Assembly (NCBI GenBank): GCA_002633005.1
Contig: NMRA01000197.1
Coordinates: 305,168-369,167 of the forward strand
DNA length: 64,000 nucleotides
Direction: 5' to 3'
From: Phoronis australis
Lineage: Eukaryota > Phoronida > Phoronidae
Position 1 is the stretch's first letter. Every line of letters begins with the position of its first letter. Both the position numbers and the translations under genes were made by a program. The notes under the pieces were generated by a model, which did not search any database, was not told where the DNA came from, and was given only the letters and a program-made list of their open reading frames with translations. Below, piece by piece: positions 1 through 11,500 of the stretch.

Positions 1-300
1 ACCAAATTTCATGAAAATCCGTTCAGGACTTTTGAAGATACAAAGGTAAGCGTAAAAAACTAAAATTGCCACTAGGGGGCACATCGGTAGTCGGATCCGT
101 CCGAAAGTTCGCACATGCCGTCCCATTCATGAATGGAACATATGTGCCAAATTTCATGAACGTATGTCGAAGGGTTTTGGAGATAGAGCAGCGGACGCCG
201 GACGCCGGACGCCGGACGCCGGACGGACGGACGGACGGACGGACGGACGGACGGACGGACGGACAGAGATGACGGCATAATGCGTCCACATATAAATATG
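1..300. repeat. Dispersed repeat with GGACGCC/GGAC minisatellite (left edge)
   Basis: The stretch contains the phrase CCAAATTTCATGAA twice (near 3 and 150), then four GGACGCC units (193-220) running into eleven GGAC units (221-264), then a short unique tail. Such 'CCAAATTTCATGAA' plus GGAC arrays are typical of interspersed repeats in marine invertebrate genomes; that last statement is from general familiarity, not a search. The element probably extends past the window edge. Open frames here come from the repeat and are not genes. Confidence 0.7.
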
Positions 301-2179
301 TGGGCGCATAAAAAGGACGCGTTTATATAAGGTAATACAATTAATGTTAGTTTAAAATAATGTTTGTTACATACTTAAATGATCTTTTTACATTGATTCT
401 TCATCAGTACAAACCAAAAGTCCTTAAGTGTAAAGACTAGCCGCATATACAGAAAGGATGTTCAATTTCACGTTGTTTGAAAACAGTCTTGAGAGAATAA
501 TTAATGATAATTATTTCCTTTAAAACTGCACCATAAAATGTTTGACACAGTTTTCAAAAATACGTCCCTCAATTCCGAAAATACCCCCGGACATATATTT
601 CATTTGACGTTTTTGAAAGATCGTTTTCCGAATATCCGCCCATTGGCCCATTTTCAGGAATGCCCGATAGTAGGACCATGCAGAAAACATGATCAGTGAA
701 TGGATTTCTATGGAAATAAAATGTGCGAAGAAAAAAATATTTTATATTCTCAGTGAATTAGTTTTAGTTAATTATCTTTCATTATTATTCTACACTAACA
801 GTAGTTGACATTGTTTGTCTGCACCTTACTAAAATGCGGGATGCGTGTGTATGGGTTCACGTTATTGTGGGTTTGTGCGTCAGGAGGCCTGGTGTTGTGT
901 TTTCCCAGTTGCTCGCTTTATTATTTCGACGTCACTGCCTGTCAATGTTGAAAGTTGCTTTTGGACACAGGGAGCAGTAAATGTGATACTTCCTGGCTAG
1001 CATAATGGTAGGAGGCCAGCACCAGCCCGGTACTGACACAGGCTAACAAAACGGTACCGGATTCGGCACCGTTTGCGCAGATGTAAAAACCAAAATCAAA
1101 GCTACACCACAAGACGCCACGAGACGTGGAAAGCGGAGAGGGCACCCTTTTTAAGTGCATCGGAACACTCCACTTGCAGGGCATGTGCTGGTGGTAGGGA
1201 AATATGGAGCACAAGCCAAAGGTATCCTAACAAAATTACCCAGAATTCCCTGTCACGAAGGCTTGGAATAGCCGAATTCATCGTTTGGAAAGTTTTCCCT
1301 TATAACTGAGAATGATAGGGAATTAATAGGTTAGTGAGTAAGGTGGCTAAACTATTCTGTAATTAGAATTTCACAGCCTGAATAGTCAATATCAATCATT
1401 TTTGCTTTGAAAAGATTTAACCGTCATTACGGAGAAACGGCATTTTGTCTGATTTCTTTGATCTTGTACTGTATTTACTTTGCCGTGACATAAACCGAAT
1501 AGCTTTTGTTGGAATGTTAATTTATATAAAAAGCTTATTTTTAATAAACAAAGCTTAATATAATATGAAACCATTTTACAGAGCTCTGTTGCAAACAGGG
1601 TTTGTAATCCATAGAAATAATTCTTTCATGTTCAATCAAACCTGAAGAACCACTTTCTAAGAGATTCAGGTCATGAAAACGCACATATTTGACTGCCACC
1701 GTAAAATGGGTACCCGAAAAATATCAAGTGATAATAAATCTTACTCGACGTATACTGCCTAGACCCCACTTGCTCGCGCAAATCCTAGTTGCCCGCCCTA
1801 GACATGCAGAAGTCGAGTTATCTACCTGCAACGATACACGAGACGACAAAATCTTAATTCTGGGTCATCCTCAGGCTAGAAACATGACTGTTATGTGGGA
1901 ATACCCAGCCTCCTCTGTTTCTGAAGCAAAGCAACAAAGTACTCGACAGAGCTGTGGTGAGCTGGACTAAACCCAGGATGGAGGACATTTTTGTGGCCTC
2001 CCATCTCGAATATCATTAAATGATATTCGGAATGGGAGGCTCAAGATCACCCGTTTCCAACGTATTTGGAAACCTAAGCTATGAAAAGCTCATGAATGAC
2101 ATTGGAAACATTGTAATAACTAAACGAAAGTTTAGACAACTTGTTATTTACAAGTTTTCTTTTTCATCTACAACGTAGG
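301..2179. other. Non-coding stretch, no gene recognised
   Basis: Only short open frames occur, the longest 93 codons at 1689-1970 on the plus strand, with no recognisable domain. The only structured signal I see is the palindrome at 1996-2040, listed separately. Confidence 0.5.
1996..2040. repeat. Near-perfect palindrome, 22-nt arms
   Basis: Arms 1996-2017 and 2019-2040 are reverse complements except for one dinucleotide (2005-2006 against 2030-2031), around a single central base. The outer arm is GCCTCCCAT and the inner arm CGAATATCATT. It could form a tight hairpin or cruciform. No gene boundary is nearby that would make it a terminator; a minimal transposon footprint is possible. Confidence 0.75.
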
Positions 2180-2529
2180 CAATGCCGGATTTAGACTTTG
2201 GGGGTCCCGGGCACTTCACGCTCGAGGACCCTCACTTAGCAGTGGGATTTAAGTAGAATCCAAATAAACTGTATGAATGTACATATTCTGCTTCTGTACA
2301 ACACTGCTTTTCCTACCAGTGACCAACAGACACACGCATTAGTTGTTTTGAGTTGCAATATTGGAATCAAAAGGCAGGATATGTTTTATACGTATCATGT
2401 AATCAATGATTGATGATAGAACCAAATAGATTTGTACCAATTACTCAAAACCAGAAATTTCCATCTCATGAAAGTATGAGAACTTGTGCTGAGAGAAAGT
2501 CATGGAAATAGCCTATAGCAGGAAACATT

Positions 2530-2940
2530 GGGCCCGTTTCAAGAAACTGTCTAAGTCCAATACTAAGATTTGTCTTAACTTCCAAACTTTGAAATTAACG
2601 AGTCAATGTACCACCTGACACACAACACATTGCAACAAAAAGTTTTGCAGTGGTTTTATGCACTACTGCGTATCCTTATTGACAGGAAAAAAGTCTACCA
2701 AAATCTGACCACCGGAAACGGGTTAAAACAGCGTCATTTCCAAGATGGCCGTCACGACGTTTAAAAATCACCAAAAATACATATAACTTCTTCAATAATT
2801 GAGATAGAGACATAATTTTTGGTTCTAGTCGTCTATGGTTTTAAGGGGTGAGCAACTCGCTGGTGTGGTTAAAACTAAGATATTTGTATTTGATATGAAA
2901 TTCAAGATGGCGGCTAAAATTCAAGAACAGAAATCACTGC
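2530..2940 (+). repeat. Left terminal inverted repeat of the Academ-like element
   Basis: About 410 nt that match the reverse complement of 6062-6545 with scattered substitutions and a few indels. Matching blocks include CTGACCACCGGAA, ATTGAGATAGAGACATAAT and GATATGAAATTCAAGATGGC. Confidence 0.85.
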
Positions 2941-3228
2941 TTTTCACTTCATCAATTATAAAGAAAAAATGATTAGATATGACTGGTTTCTGATTGAATG
3001 ATCTTAAAACATTTAGATTTGACTGATTTCTGACTGAACTACTTTAAAATATGAACACTGCATTAATATTTAATATTTAATCCAAAGCTTTGGCTTGCAT
3101 AAAAGCAACAAAAAAAATTCCAGTGTATATTTGCGTACGTGCCACTGATTTTTATTTAAAAAAAAACACACAAGGAAACTAGAAGCCCAAGGCAAAATGT
3201 CAACATTTGTCTGAAGTGCCCCACAATC

Positions 3229-5390
3229 AACCGCAATTGTGCAGATCATCGACAATCTTGAGAAGAAATCTGTGGCTGGTCTGAAAATGTTCCATACTGC
3301 TCAGGCAATCATCAAGGCAGATCGCACTCGGTCTTGGATGATGACGTGCTAGCTGTTGGTGATGCCTTGCCAATATTTGCTGCAGCTGGACACCACACCT
3401 ACCTGAAATCTGCTTACCTCTACATACAAGAAATGGCTGATAAGGAGAGCAAACACCCAGATGTGTATGCGAAGTTTCAAAAATGGTTTTCGTATGATTC
3501 GGCGAACAAACCATTTTGGACAGGCCTCAGCTGTGATCTAGCCATTGAGAAACAATATTAAATGCGATCGCTAAAAGGCGCAGGCGGCTTGACTCATGGC
3601 AGTAAGATGACAGAGGAGCAGCAAGCTTTGTGGACAATGTTGGTCACCGTAACGTCAGAGGTGAAAATCACCTTGCAGGACTCCAATGACCTCACGTACA
3701 CAACAAGCGAACAACACAAACAGGCAACTGCTGCCAGAAATGAAAGATATGAATGCGACTTTGCAAAGATAAGCACAAAACTGACCGCATTTTCACCTTT
3801 CTCCTCAGACCCTGCGCTACGCAATGCCATCAATGGTGTTGTCGCCAACGCAAATGTCAACGTGCATGGATGTCAATCTGTTGGGAACAAAATCCCTGAG
3901 AGAATGGTTCGACAACCTGTGTTTTCTTTCTCTTTTAAGAGGAGAGAGAATGCTAAGACCCTGGGAAATGCAGCTGCAGTCCATGTTGGTCCTGACGGAA
4001 CCACTGATCCTTGCTTACTCTTCCAGCCATCCCAGGTGGTATTCCGGTAAGACGACTTGTCTCTTGAGGAAGTTGCGAGTTTTGAGCTCAGTCCACACCC
4101 ACAGTCTCTCTATGAGGACAACTTGATCTTGAAGAAGGCTGACAGACCTCAACTGGCTCAAGCCGTTCATGACCGTTGTTCCAAGGCCCATGCTTTTGAA
4201 GGAGCACCAAACTCCACACCTTCAGTACGTCTCCAGACTGAAAGGTATGCGCTTGATGGGGAATCTTTTCTGCACAAGCTCAAATGGAAAAAGAGATATA
4301 CCTATGGAAAAACTGTCGGAGCATGCGCTGACTTCACGGCAAAGCACTCTGAGGCAGCCACTGTCGTCTTTGATGGTTATGGTGCAGGTCTTTCGATAAA
4401 GGATAACACAGAGACGGAGACATACCAGCAGCTATCCGACTGTGAACTTCACCGGAGAAACGGACTTTGGTGGTTAAGAGAGATGAATTCCTATTCATTG
4501 GCAGTAACAAGCAACAACTGATCGCCTTAATAAGTGACCAGCTGCAGAAAGTGGGATGCACAACCGTTCAGGCAGAAGGGGACGCTGATGTGGTCATTGC
4601 AAAGACAGCAGTAAACAGTAAAATATGCATTCCACCACAGTAATCGGCAAGGACACTGACTTGTTGATGCTTATGCTCCATTACTATGAGGTTGACGGGA
4701 AATCATTATTTTTCAGATCAAGCGACCAGTCAAGAACCAATCTTAAAGTATACGGCATAAATTGGATGAGGTGTGTGCTCAGGATTAAATTGTGTATCCA
4801 GCTACTATTCCTACCCTCCTTCACAGGATGCAACGCAAAGTCTCGGGTATATGGCGTTGGAAAGACTTCAGTCTCTCAGAAACTCGTGAAAGATGACCAA
4901 GTCCTCCAGTCATGCACATTTACTACGAAAGGAGTAATCTCCGCTGAGAGAAACTAGGCAGCCAAGCGATGGTGGCAATGCGTGGTGGAGAGAGCACGTG
5001 TTCTCTGGTTTGCTGTGCATTACAACATATTCACAAAGAAGCTTGCTGTTGCTAAGTCTTTCGCTACTCCCGAACGTCTCCCACCAACGGGATCATGCAG
5101 CCACCAGGTTTCATTGTCTCGAGTGTACTACCAGGTCATGGTTTGGATGGGGATGGTAAATGATCGGGATCCTTTAGACTGGGGCTGGAGACTTAAAAAC
5201 AATCAATTCGTACACATCATAACTGCCATGAATGCTGCATCAGACAGTCCTCTAGATGATACACTGCAACTGTTCTACAGCTGGTAGCACGCCCCGGTGC
5301 AGTTGCAGAAAGAATGGGCTTCCATGTACATCTATGTGTAGATTGTGCCTAGCGACATATTGTGACAATCCACTAAATCAAATTTCTGAG
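3229..5390 (+). pseudogene. Decayed transposon gene, PIN/XPG-like nuclease with Cys-rich tail
   Basis: This is a broken copy of a large uncharacterised protein family that recurs in invertebrate genomes. Recognisable blocks appear in order: GHHTYLKSAYLYIQEM (about 3385), MRSLKGAGGLTHGSKMTEEQ (3562), FKRRENAKTLG (about 3940), LKKADRPQLAQA (about 4130), VVFDGYGAGLSIKDNT (about 4366), EGDADVVIAKTAV (about 4575), IGKDTDLLMLMLHYY (about 4643), FTGCNAKSRVYGVGK (about 4820), RVYYQVMVWMG (about 5123) and CSCRKNGLPCT (about 5300). The GDADV and KDTDLL motifs look like paired acidic motifs of PIN/XPG-type nucleases. Breaks: in-frame stops at 3559 and 4048, frameshifts near 4425 and 4465, further frame changes after 4600 and a stop near 4955. 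It cannot encode a working protein. It sits inside the long inverted repeats and is probably the element's own former gene. Confidence 0.8.
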
Positions 5391-6061
5391 GAACGTGAAG
5401 ACAGAGATGAGGGTTGACCTGAGGCAGTATGCATACGTGTAATGAACATGGCATTCTTGGATGAAAATGTAATCTACTCGTTCATGCGTCATTTCGACGA
5501 ATAAATACTTTATTAGCACCTGTTGTTCAGTCATTTTGATATTGACAGATGCCTTTTAGTAAAGGGAAATTTTTGAAGGCTTAAGTTATTGAGCATAATA
5601 CAACCTATACCTTGGTACACATTCTCTGTCAGTGCATTCCAAATACTGTAGATCATTAGATTGCAGAGAGGACTTCGTGTAAAACATGTTGTAATTAACC
5701 CCAGGTAGCTCGTTCTTATGACTTGAAAACACCATGACTTTGCAAAATGTAGCACACAACAGACTATAACAAAACCCTTGAAAACGTACTTCTGAATAAA
5801 TTTATTGCTAAGTGTCATCCTTCTTGATAATAACACTTTGTATAATTTTGTAGGCTAATTTGGCATTGACTTTTTTGATTATAAAAGTATCTTTTCTGTC
5901 TTGGAACGAAAACACAGTGTATTATTATATTTTTATGGTGTACTGACAATAGATTGATATGTACATGTGCAAAATTTCGTGCTATTTCAATGAATGTTTT
6001 TAGAAAAAATAAAGGTTAAAGTTCGAAACGTTCCTTTGACCACCCGATACAATGGACAAAT
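5391..6061. other. Internal non-coding part of the Academ-like element
   Basis: This AT-rich stretch lies between the end of the decayed gene and the right inverted repeat. No frame shows a recognisable domain. It probably is the element's 3' untranslated region. Confidence 0.5.
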
Positions 6062-6545
6062 CAGTGACTTTTCGTTCTTAAATTTTAGCCGCCATCTTGA
6101 ATTTCATATCAAATACTGATCACATCTTAATTTTAACCAGCGAGTTGCTCACTCCGTAAAACCATAGACTAGAAACAAAAATTATGTCTCTATCTCAATT
6201 ATTGAAGAAATTATATCTATTTTTGGTGATTTCGAAACGTCATGGCTGCCATCTTCCGGTGGTCAGATTTTGGTAAACATTTTTCCTGTTAATGAGTATA
6301 CGCAGTAGAGAACAAAACCATTGTAAAACCTTTCATTGCAATTTGTTGTGGGTCGGGTGGCTATTTGTCATAAATTGACTCGTTCAAAACATACACATTC
6401 GGTAAGGTAGTCACAATTAAGACAAAACTGATGTCAAAAACTTAATTCAAACTTAAGATCTCTTTCTTGAAACGGTCTTGAGACAAATTTAAATTTTACC
6501 TTAAAATTTACTAAAATTTAAGTCAGTTTTGTTGAAACGGGTCCC
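6062..6545 (-). repeat. Right terminal inverted repeat of the Academ-like element
   Basis: Reverse-complement partner of 2530-2940. It is somewhat longer because of insertions near 6340-6540, including a TTAAATTTTA-rich stretch just inside the end. The outer end reads GTTGAAACGGGTCCC at 6531-6545. Confidence 0.85.
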
Positions 6546-6972
6546 TTTTCTGCACTTCTCAGTAGCGCGGTCAGTTTGTCATGCGTCACGGTCGTTCTGA
6601 AACGTTTCGTTGTTAGTGCCAGTCGTCTGAATGATCGCTTCGCTGAACAGCTAGTCACCATAATTCACAAAAATACCCCTCTCTCTCCAAGGAACATTAT
6701 GAATTCAACGACACGTCGAAGACCTAAGCCCAATATTGCTGGTTTTCTTGTTTTTTCTTTAGAACGAAGATTAAATTTTAACACACAGCCTTTATGAGCT
6801 TGATTATATTCGTAAATTTTCATCTTCAGCAGCCAGTTATCGATTGAAACCACCTTCACTGTAAAATCTGTTTCGCTGACTGCACATCAAAGTACAATAA
6901 AACAATAGACTGTGCCTTTGGGACTACTGTAAAAAAGCTCTTTGGAAATCTTATTTTTGCAATGGTTATCTT

Positions 6973-7328
6973 AAAAGGATACTAAACCCTGTTCAGCCAA
7001 TCCTCGTTCTGTCACCCGCTTATTCATCATTGATGCCAATCATGAAAGATAAAAGTAGGAATCAACTAAAAACTTATACACCCTATGTCACATATTAGGT
7101 ATTATGGTTCTTGTTGAATGGTCTTTCTCCACAGTTGCCCTGTAATTCGCTAAAAGCGTAAGTCACGCTTGTCCGATCATTAGACTTCGAAATGAGTTTT
7201 CAAATTTTCTTCCAAACTTTTGAGGGTTGTCGTGGGTTGTAGAACATTATTTTGTTTCAGGGAATTAGATTGGAATGTCGTTTTCAATATCTGTTAATAG
7301 GCCAAAACCGGGTTTGGTATCCTTTTAG
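6973..7328. mobile_element. TTAA-type MITE, family with AAGGATACCAAACCC ends (copy 1)
   Basis: The left end reads TTAAAAGGATACTAAACCC and the right end GGGTTTGGTATCCTTTTA, which are inverted repeats. The body (GAGGGTTGTCG, ATAGGCCAAAACCGGG) matches 37849-38170, so two copies define the family. The second copy has clean TTAA duplications; here the right TTAA has mutated to TTAG. TTAA duplication is typical of Kolobok and piggyBac elements. Confidence 0.75.
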
Positions 7329-7447
7329 TATTCCATTCAAAAGCGGGCCCCTATAAATCCGGCACTGGTGGGTCTATACTTCTAGACTGGGAAATGGGCT
7401 CGTTTTATGATTGTAAAGGAAAGTCACGCTCAAGACAAACACATCGA

Positions 7448-7448
<1 letters not shown>

Positions 7449-7489
<41 letters not shown>
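7449..7489. repeat. (ATT)n microsatellite
   Basis: An uninterrupted run of ATT units, followed to about 7530 by degenerate ATT/ATC/ACC units. Confidence 0.95.
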
Positions 7490-7492
<3 letters not shown>

Positions 7493-7530
7493 TACTATCA
7501 TTATCATTATCATTACCAATACCATTACCA

Positions 7531-8375
7531 TTGTTATTATTAACATTTATTGTCTATTGAAACTTTAAACAATTGTCAAGTGTTTTTAATGTCACGATTG
7601 CGGCGGCTAACAATGCACTGACAATTTTGTATTAAAGTTTGACAGACGTACACCTGCGCCACGACGAGACTTCGAAGGCACAGCTTTTTGGTTGGAGTGT
7701 GGTTCGCACCCGGCGCCTCCTGTTGTGAGCAGGCACATAAGCGATTTCGAAGATTGCGTTGCCCTCGGCGAACTGTGGGTTTGAACGATAAGTCCCCGAG
7801 TGGGAGGACCAGCATGATTAGCTAAATAGCAGATCACAAGTAATGAATTAATTACGAGAATCCGGGTTTTGTGTTAACATCGTTACACAGCACTTAAGTA
7901 TCGAAGTGCATCGACAGCAAGTTTGCAATTTCTAGCAAAGAATAAGTGGTGAACAGTACACCACTTTCACCTATTCGCAAGTCCTGGCAGCGTCAGTGAA
8001 AAGGTTGAGACTTAATTAAAACTCACTACGCAGTTGGCAAGGAAATGAGGTAAATTTGATCAGTCGTTGATCAGCAGTTATCGACGTATTGCGAAGTCCG
8101 TGGCCTATACGTAATTAGCGCGTGTATACACGAACCACACGAAGTGACTCGGGAGTTGCACTTAAAATTTCTGCACCTGAGCTCATGGATCGCCTTTTGC
8201 CAACGTCGCTCGATAGCGATTAGTCAACCGGCGAAACTTCTGTCGTCTGCGTAACTGGAACTATATACAGTAGTGTCGTAGCAATATCGTACAGATCACC
8301 GGTGCATTTTCTTCAAAGGTACAGACTGTTATACAAGGCGTATTATCCAAGTTCGTTTAGCATGCGGCATGGACG
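7531..8375 (+). promoter_or_regulatory. Upstream region of the two-membrane-segment gene
   Basis: No reading frame here looks like protein. A weak TATA-like sequence (CTATATAC, about 8260) lies roughly 110 bases ahead of the ATG at 8376, so a short 5' untranslated region is plausible. Two upstream ATGs at 8362 and 8369 lie out of frame and stop quickly (7 and 13 codons); the 8369 frame overlaps the main start. They could dampen initiation. The transcription start itself cannot be read from sequence. Confidence 0.3.
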
Positions 8376-8560
8376 ATGTTAGTTATTCCGAATGGCTTTA
8401 TACATAGACATGCAAGGCAATATAGTGAGGGCAAGGGCTGTAAGGATGTGTTTAACGCCTGCTGTTTAGTTTGCTTCTCTGTTACACTGATTACTATCGG
8501 AGCAATTTTGGTTATTGTCGGATACACATATGTGGCGCCGGAGAATTTAAGCGGAGACCG
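8376..8560 (+). CDS. Exon 1 of the two-membrane-segment gene
   Basis: Encodes residues 1-61 plus two bases of codon 62, including membrane segment 1. It ends GAGACCG followed by the strong donor GTAAGTAG. The hydrophobic run after CKDVFNACC is unmistakable. Confidence 0.8.
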
Positions 8561-11500
8561 GTAAGTAGATTTCTATACTTAGCAAACTCCATTTTCCTGT
8601 TATGCTGTTAAAACGGATTAAAAAACAAATCGACGTTTTTTGTGGGCATGCGATCGATTGTTAAACTAAGCGCTACTCGGGTTTAAATGTTATTACTTAC
8701 TGTGCAGTGTCAATAGGGCATTCCCAAACTGGGAAACTTAGGAAGTTTTCCTGGAATTCATTTGTGACAGATCACACTATACAGTAAATGACGTCTGCGT
8801 CAAAAAAACTTGTTTTTATTACCGATAAAGACAGTGGTGTAGTGGGGCGTAGGCGCACGTAGGCGCAGCCAACCACCTTTTGACATTTGAACGTAGCGCC
8901 TACGCACCGTAACTTTCGTTCAGTACTCAAGGTGATACGTTGGGCTTTGGGCGCCTACTTACCTCCAATTTTACCACTACAGCACTGCCGATAAACGTTG
9001 TCAAAAATACACATTCTCGGTGCTAATAGATGTAAAATATGAAAACACACCTTCTTCTGAGGCGCTGACCGTCCAGCCTTACGAATGTTACTGAATGATA
9101 AAGAAAACGCAATTTGTACTTACACCATATTTAGTGGAAACGTAAAATTGGTTTGGCAGGTGGCCCGATCCCTGTTATGGCGCATTATACCGCGAGTTAC
9201 GGGGCCTGGCGCTCAATCTGCACAAAACAACCGTGACGAAATGACGAACTTGTTTGGTGCTCATGAGTTGCTTGTTGTCGCTATGTCGTGGACGATTGCG
9301 TTATTTTTTAAGATATTTGGTATTTGTTCTTTTTCATGAATGTCCCCCTGCTCTACAGTAGCATCTAGTAAACGTGTTGCTAGGAAAAAAGAATTTCAAG
9401 TGGAAGAAAAAAATCAACAAAAAGCATTTCTGTTTTTGATTTTGAACAGAGCTGCACACTTAGCTCATCAATAAACCGTAGTAACACCACTGACGTTTAG
9501 AATTGATGATTTCATTACGGAATGCGAGGGCCGGTGTTGAACATTCCACTTGCAGCAACACAAGAGTGAACACGGTGGCAGTGAGACAACTCTAATGGAG
9601 ATTGTTTTTTGAAAGCGCATTTGGTCAATTTAGTGTATTTTAGTTACTCCGATGTGTATTGGTAATCTTTTTTCTCAATTTTTATGAGAACGATATTGTG
9701 TGGCGATGTGAGAAAATCGCACTTCCTTAGTTGCGCTGGGTGAATCGGCTGAGACACCCGACTGGTTTTCGATGATGGCTTTCGGCATGTAGACGAACCA
9801 GGTGTCTTAGACGGTTCACTGGTCTAGTGATCAAGAGCAACAAATGTTTGTCTGAATCGCTGTTGCATGAGCTGCGTTTTGTAGACCCGAGACATTAGCC
9901 AGGCACTTGCGTCCAGAACTATTCGCTACGATAGAAAACAGTGGGTTCTATCCCATAATTCAGCATTCCAACCTCAACGACCAATCACTTCACTGAGTTC
10001 CCGCCGTGTTGATCAGTCACACAAGTAAGGTCTCGAGCACTTGCCTTTCATTCGCGTGATTTTGCCTGATCTTGCGTGATCTGCCTTTACTTGTCAAAAA
10101 CAATTAGTTCTATGGAACGAATTTCTGTTTCGGGTACCGGTATTTTCCGTAGATAAGGCCATGGGCGTGTATTCGGAAACTGAAAAATTTCAAACGTTTT
10201 AGTAACACCAAATAAACGCCCGGGCGTTTATTCGGAAAGGGGGGACTCGTAAACAGAAAGTCACTGATTTTCTGTCGTTTGACACTTTTTACTTAAAAAC
10301 GCGTTTTTTCATTTTATGTTAATAAATGCATAGTTCGCCAGGACGTTTTTGTAAATGATAAATGCTCCACAAAATTGAATTTGTGACTAAACTTAGAGGC
10401 GTTGTGGGCTTTCAAGTGGAACTTTTCTGAATAAATGCCCCACTATCTGGACACTTGATACCAGTTGTAACACCAAATAAACACCCATGGACATTTATTC
10501 GGCATGGTTTTACGGGTGGGCTTATCTACGAAAAACGCCGGTACCCATTGCTCAAAAAGGTTGTATATGGCCCGCGGGGCCTGTGTCTGAAAACATGTGG
10601 GTCTCTCGCCTACGAATAAAGGCGAGGGACAACTTACTCAGGCTGATTGACGTTTTCAGAGTATGCTCTGTCTCTCACCGCTACCGGTGACTTTATTGAT
10701 TTCATTTTGACAGAAATCTACTGAAAATGTTATTGTAAGTAACACATGCCAAATTCGCCTAATTAGCTTCAAAAAGGAATCTTCCTCCTTGAAGTAAATG
10801 TCACTGATTAGCACATCTTTAACGGGTGGAGACCCATTGATTTACATCACTTTCATAACAGTTAGCTAAGTCAGATGAATATTCATCAAAGCTGACGATG
10901 AATTGTTAAATCACCACTTGAAAAGATCGCGTTGATTACTCGTTAATTCGACTTTGGCAATGCTTCAGTGAGATTCAAAAGGAACTATTACGTGAATGAA
11001 CCAAACTAGACATGCTTGGCTGTGTTTTCAAGTGTCGTCAGATGATCTAATGGATAAACCCTGTACTAACATGCCGATTTCTGAGTTATACATGTAAGTA
11101 GCTCTCTGGTTTCGTTATGTCTTTGATGAGTACATAACGATGGGTTTTCTAACATAAGTAATTGAACGACTCCACGTTCATTTTTTGAAGAGAGTTAACG
11201 ACCACCTGGCGTTAGCTATAGAGCCGTTGAGAGCGTCATGTTGCTATTTCGCGAGGTAAAGGTACGAATGTCCACATGTCCAATTGTAGACACCATTTTA
11301 CATTTTACATTGGAAAATTATTTTTACTGTACTTCATTGTTCGCAATTTTCACTAGTTGCTCAGGCTTTGGGAACCATGTGAACACGACAAACGTGTGAT
11401 ACAAGAGTTTACATAAAACTTTTTGATGAGAACTGAACTGTAATGGTTACAACGTGTAACTTATGGTAACAAAAAGCTCCCATTTCTTGCGTTGGATTCC

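Larger units (their letters stand above)
2530..6545 (+). mobile_element. Academ-like DNA transposon with long inverted repeats, degenerate
   Basis: A 4.0-kb element bounded by long inverted repeats: left arm about 2530-2940, right arm about 6062-6545. The outer ends read GGGCCCGTTTCAAGAAACTG on the left and GGGACCCGTTTCAACAAAAC on the right (reverse complement). The innermost part of both arms contains CAAGATGGCGGCTAAAATT. Between the arms lies one decayed gene (3229-5390) with a PIN/XPG-like acidic signature and a Cys-rich tail. Academ transposons are known to combine an XPG-type nuclease with a Cys-rich zinc domain, so this class fits, but TcMAR-unrelated alternatives remain open. I could not define a clear target duplication. 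Confidence 0.6.
2180..7367. mobile_element. Outer MITE/hAT-like element split by nested insertions
   Basis: The left end begins CAATGCCGGATTTAGA at 2180. The right end, read in reverse complement from 7367, begins CAGTGCCGGATTTA. Both continue into a G-rich block (GGGGGTCCCGGGC against GGGGCCCGC). Flanks are GTAGG and GTGGG, which could be a degenerate target duplication. Removing the two internal elements (2530-6545 and about 6973-7328) leaves about 0.8 kb, a plausible size for a non-autonomous element. This is inference from the ends only. Confidence 0.45.

Noticed and set aside
1689-1970. 93-codon plus-strand frame as a gene
   Set aside because: No recognisable motif, no flanking exon signals, and it lies in a region otherwise without coding character.
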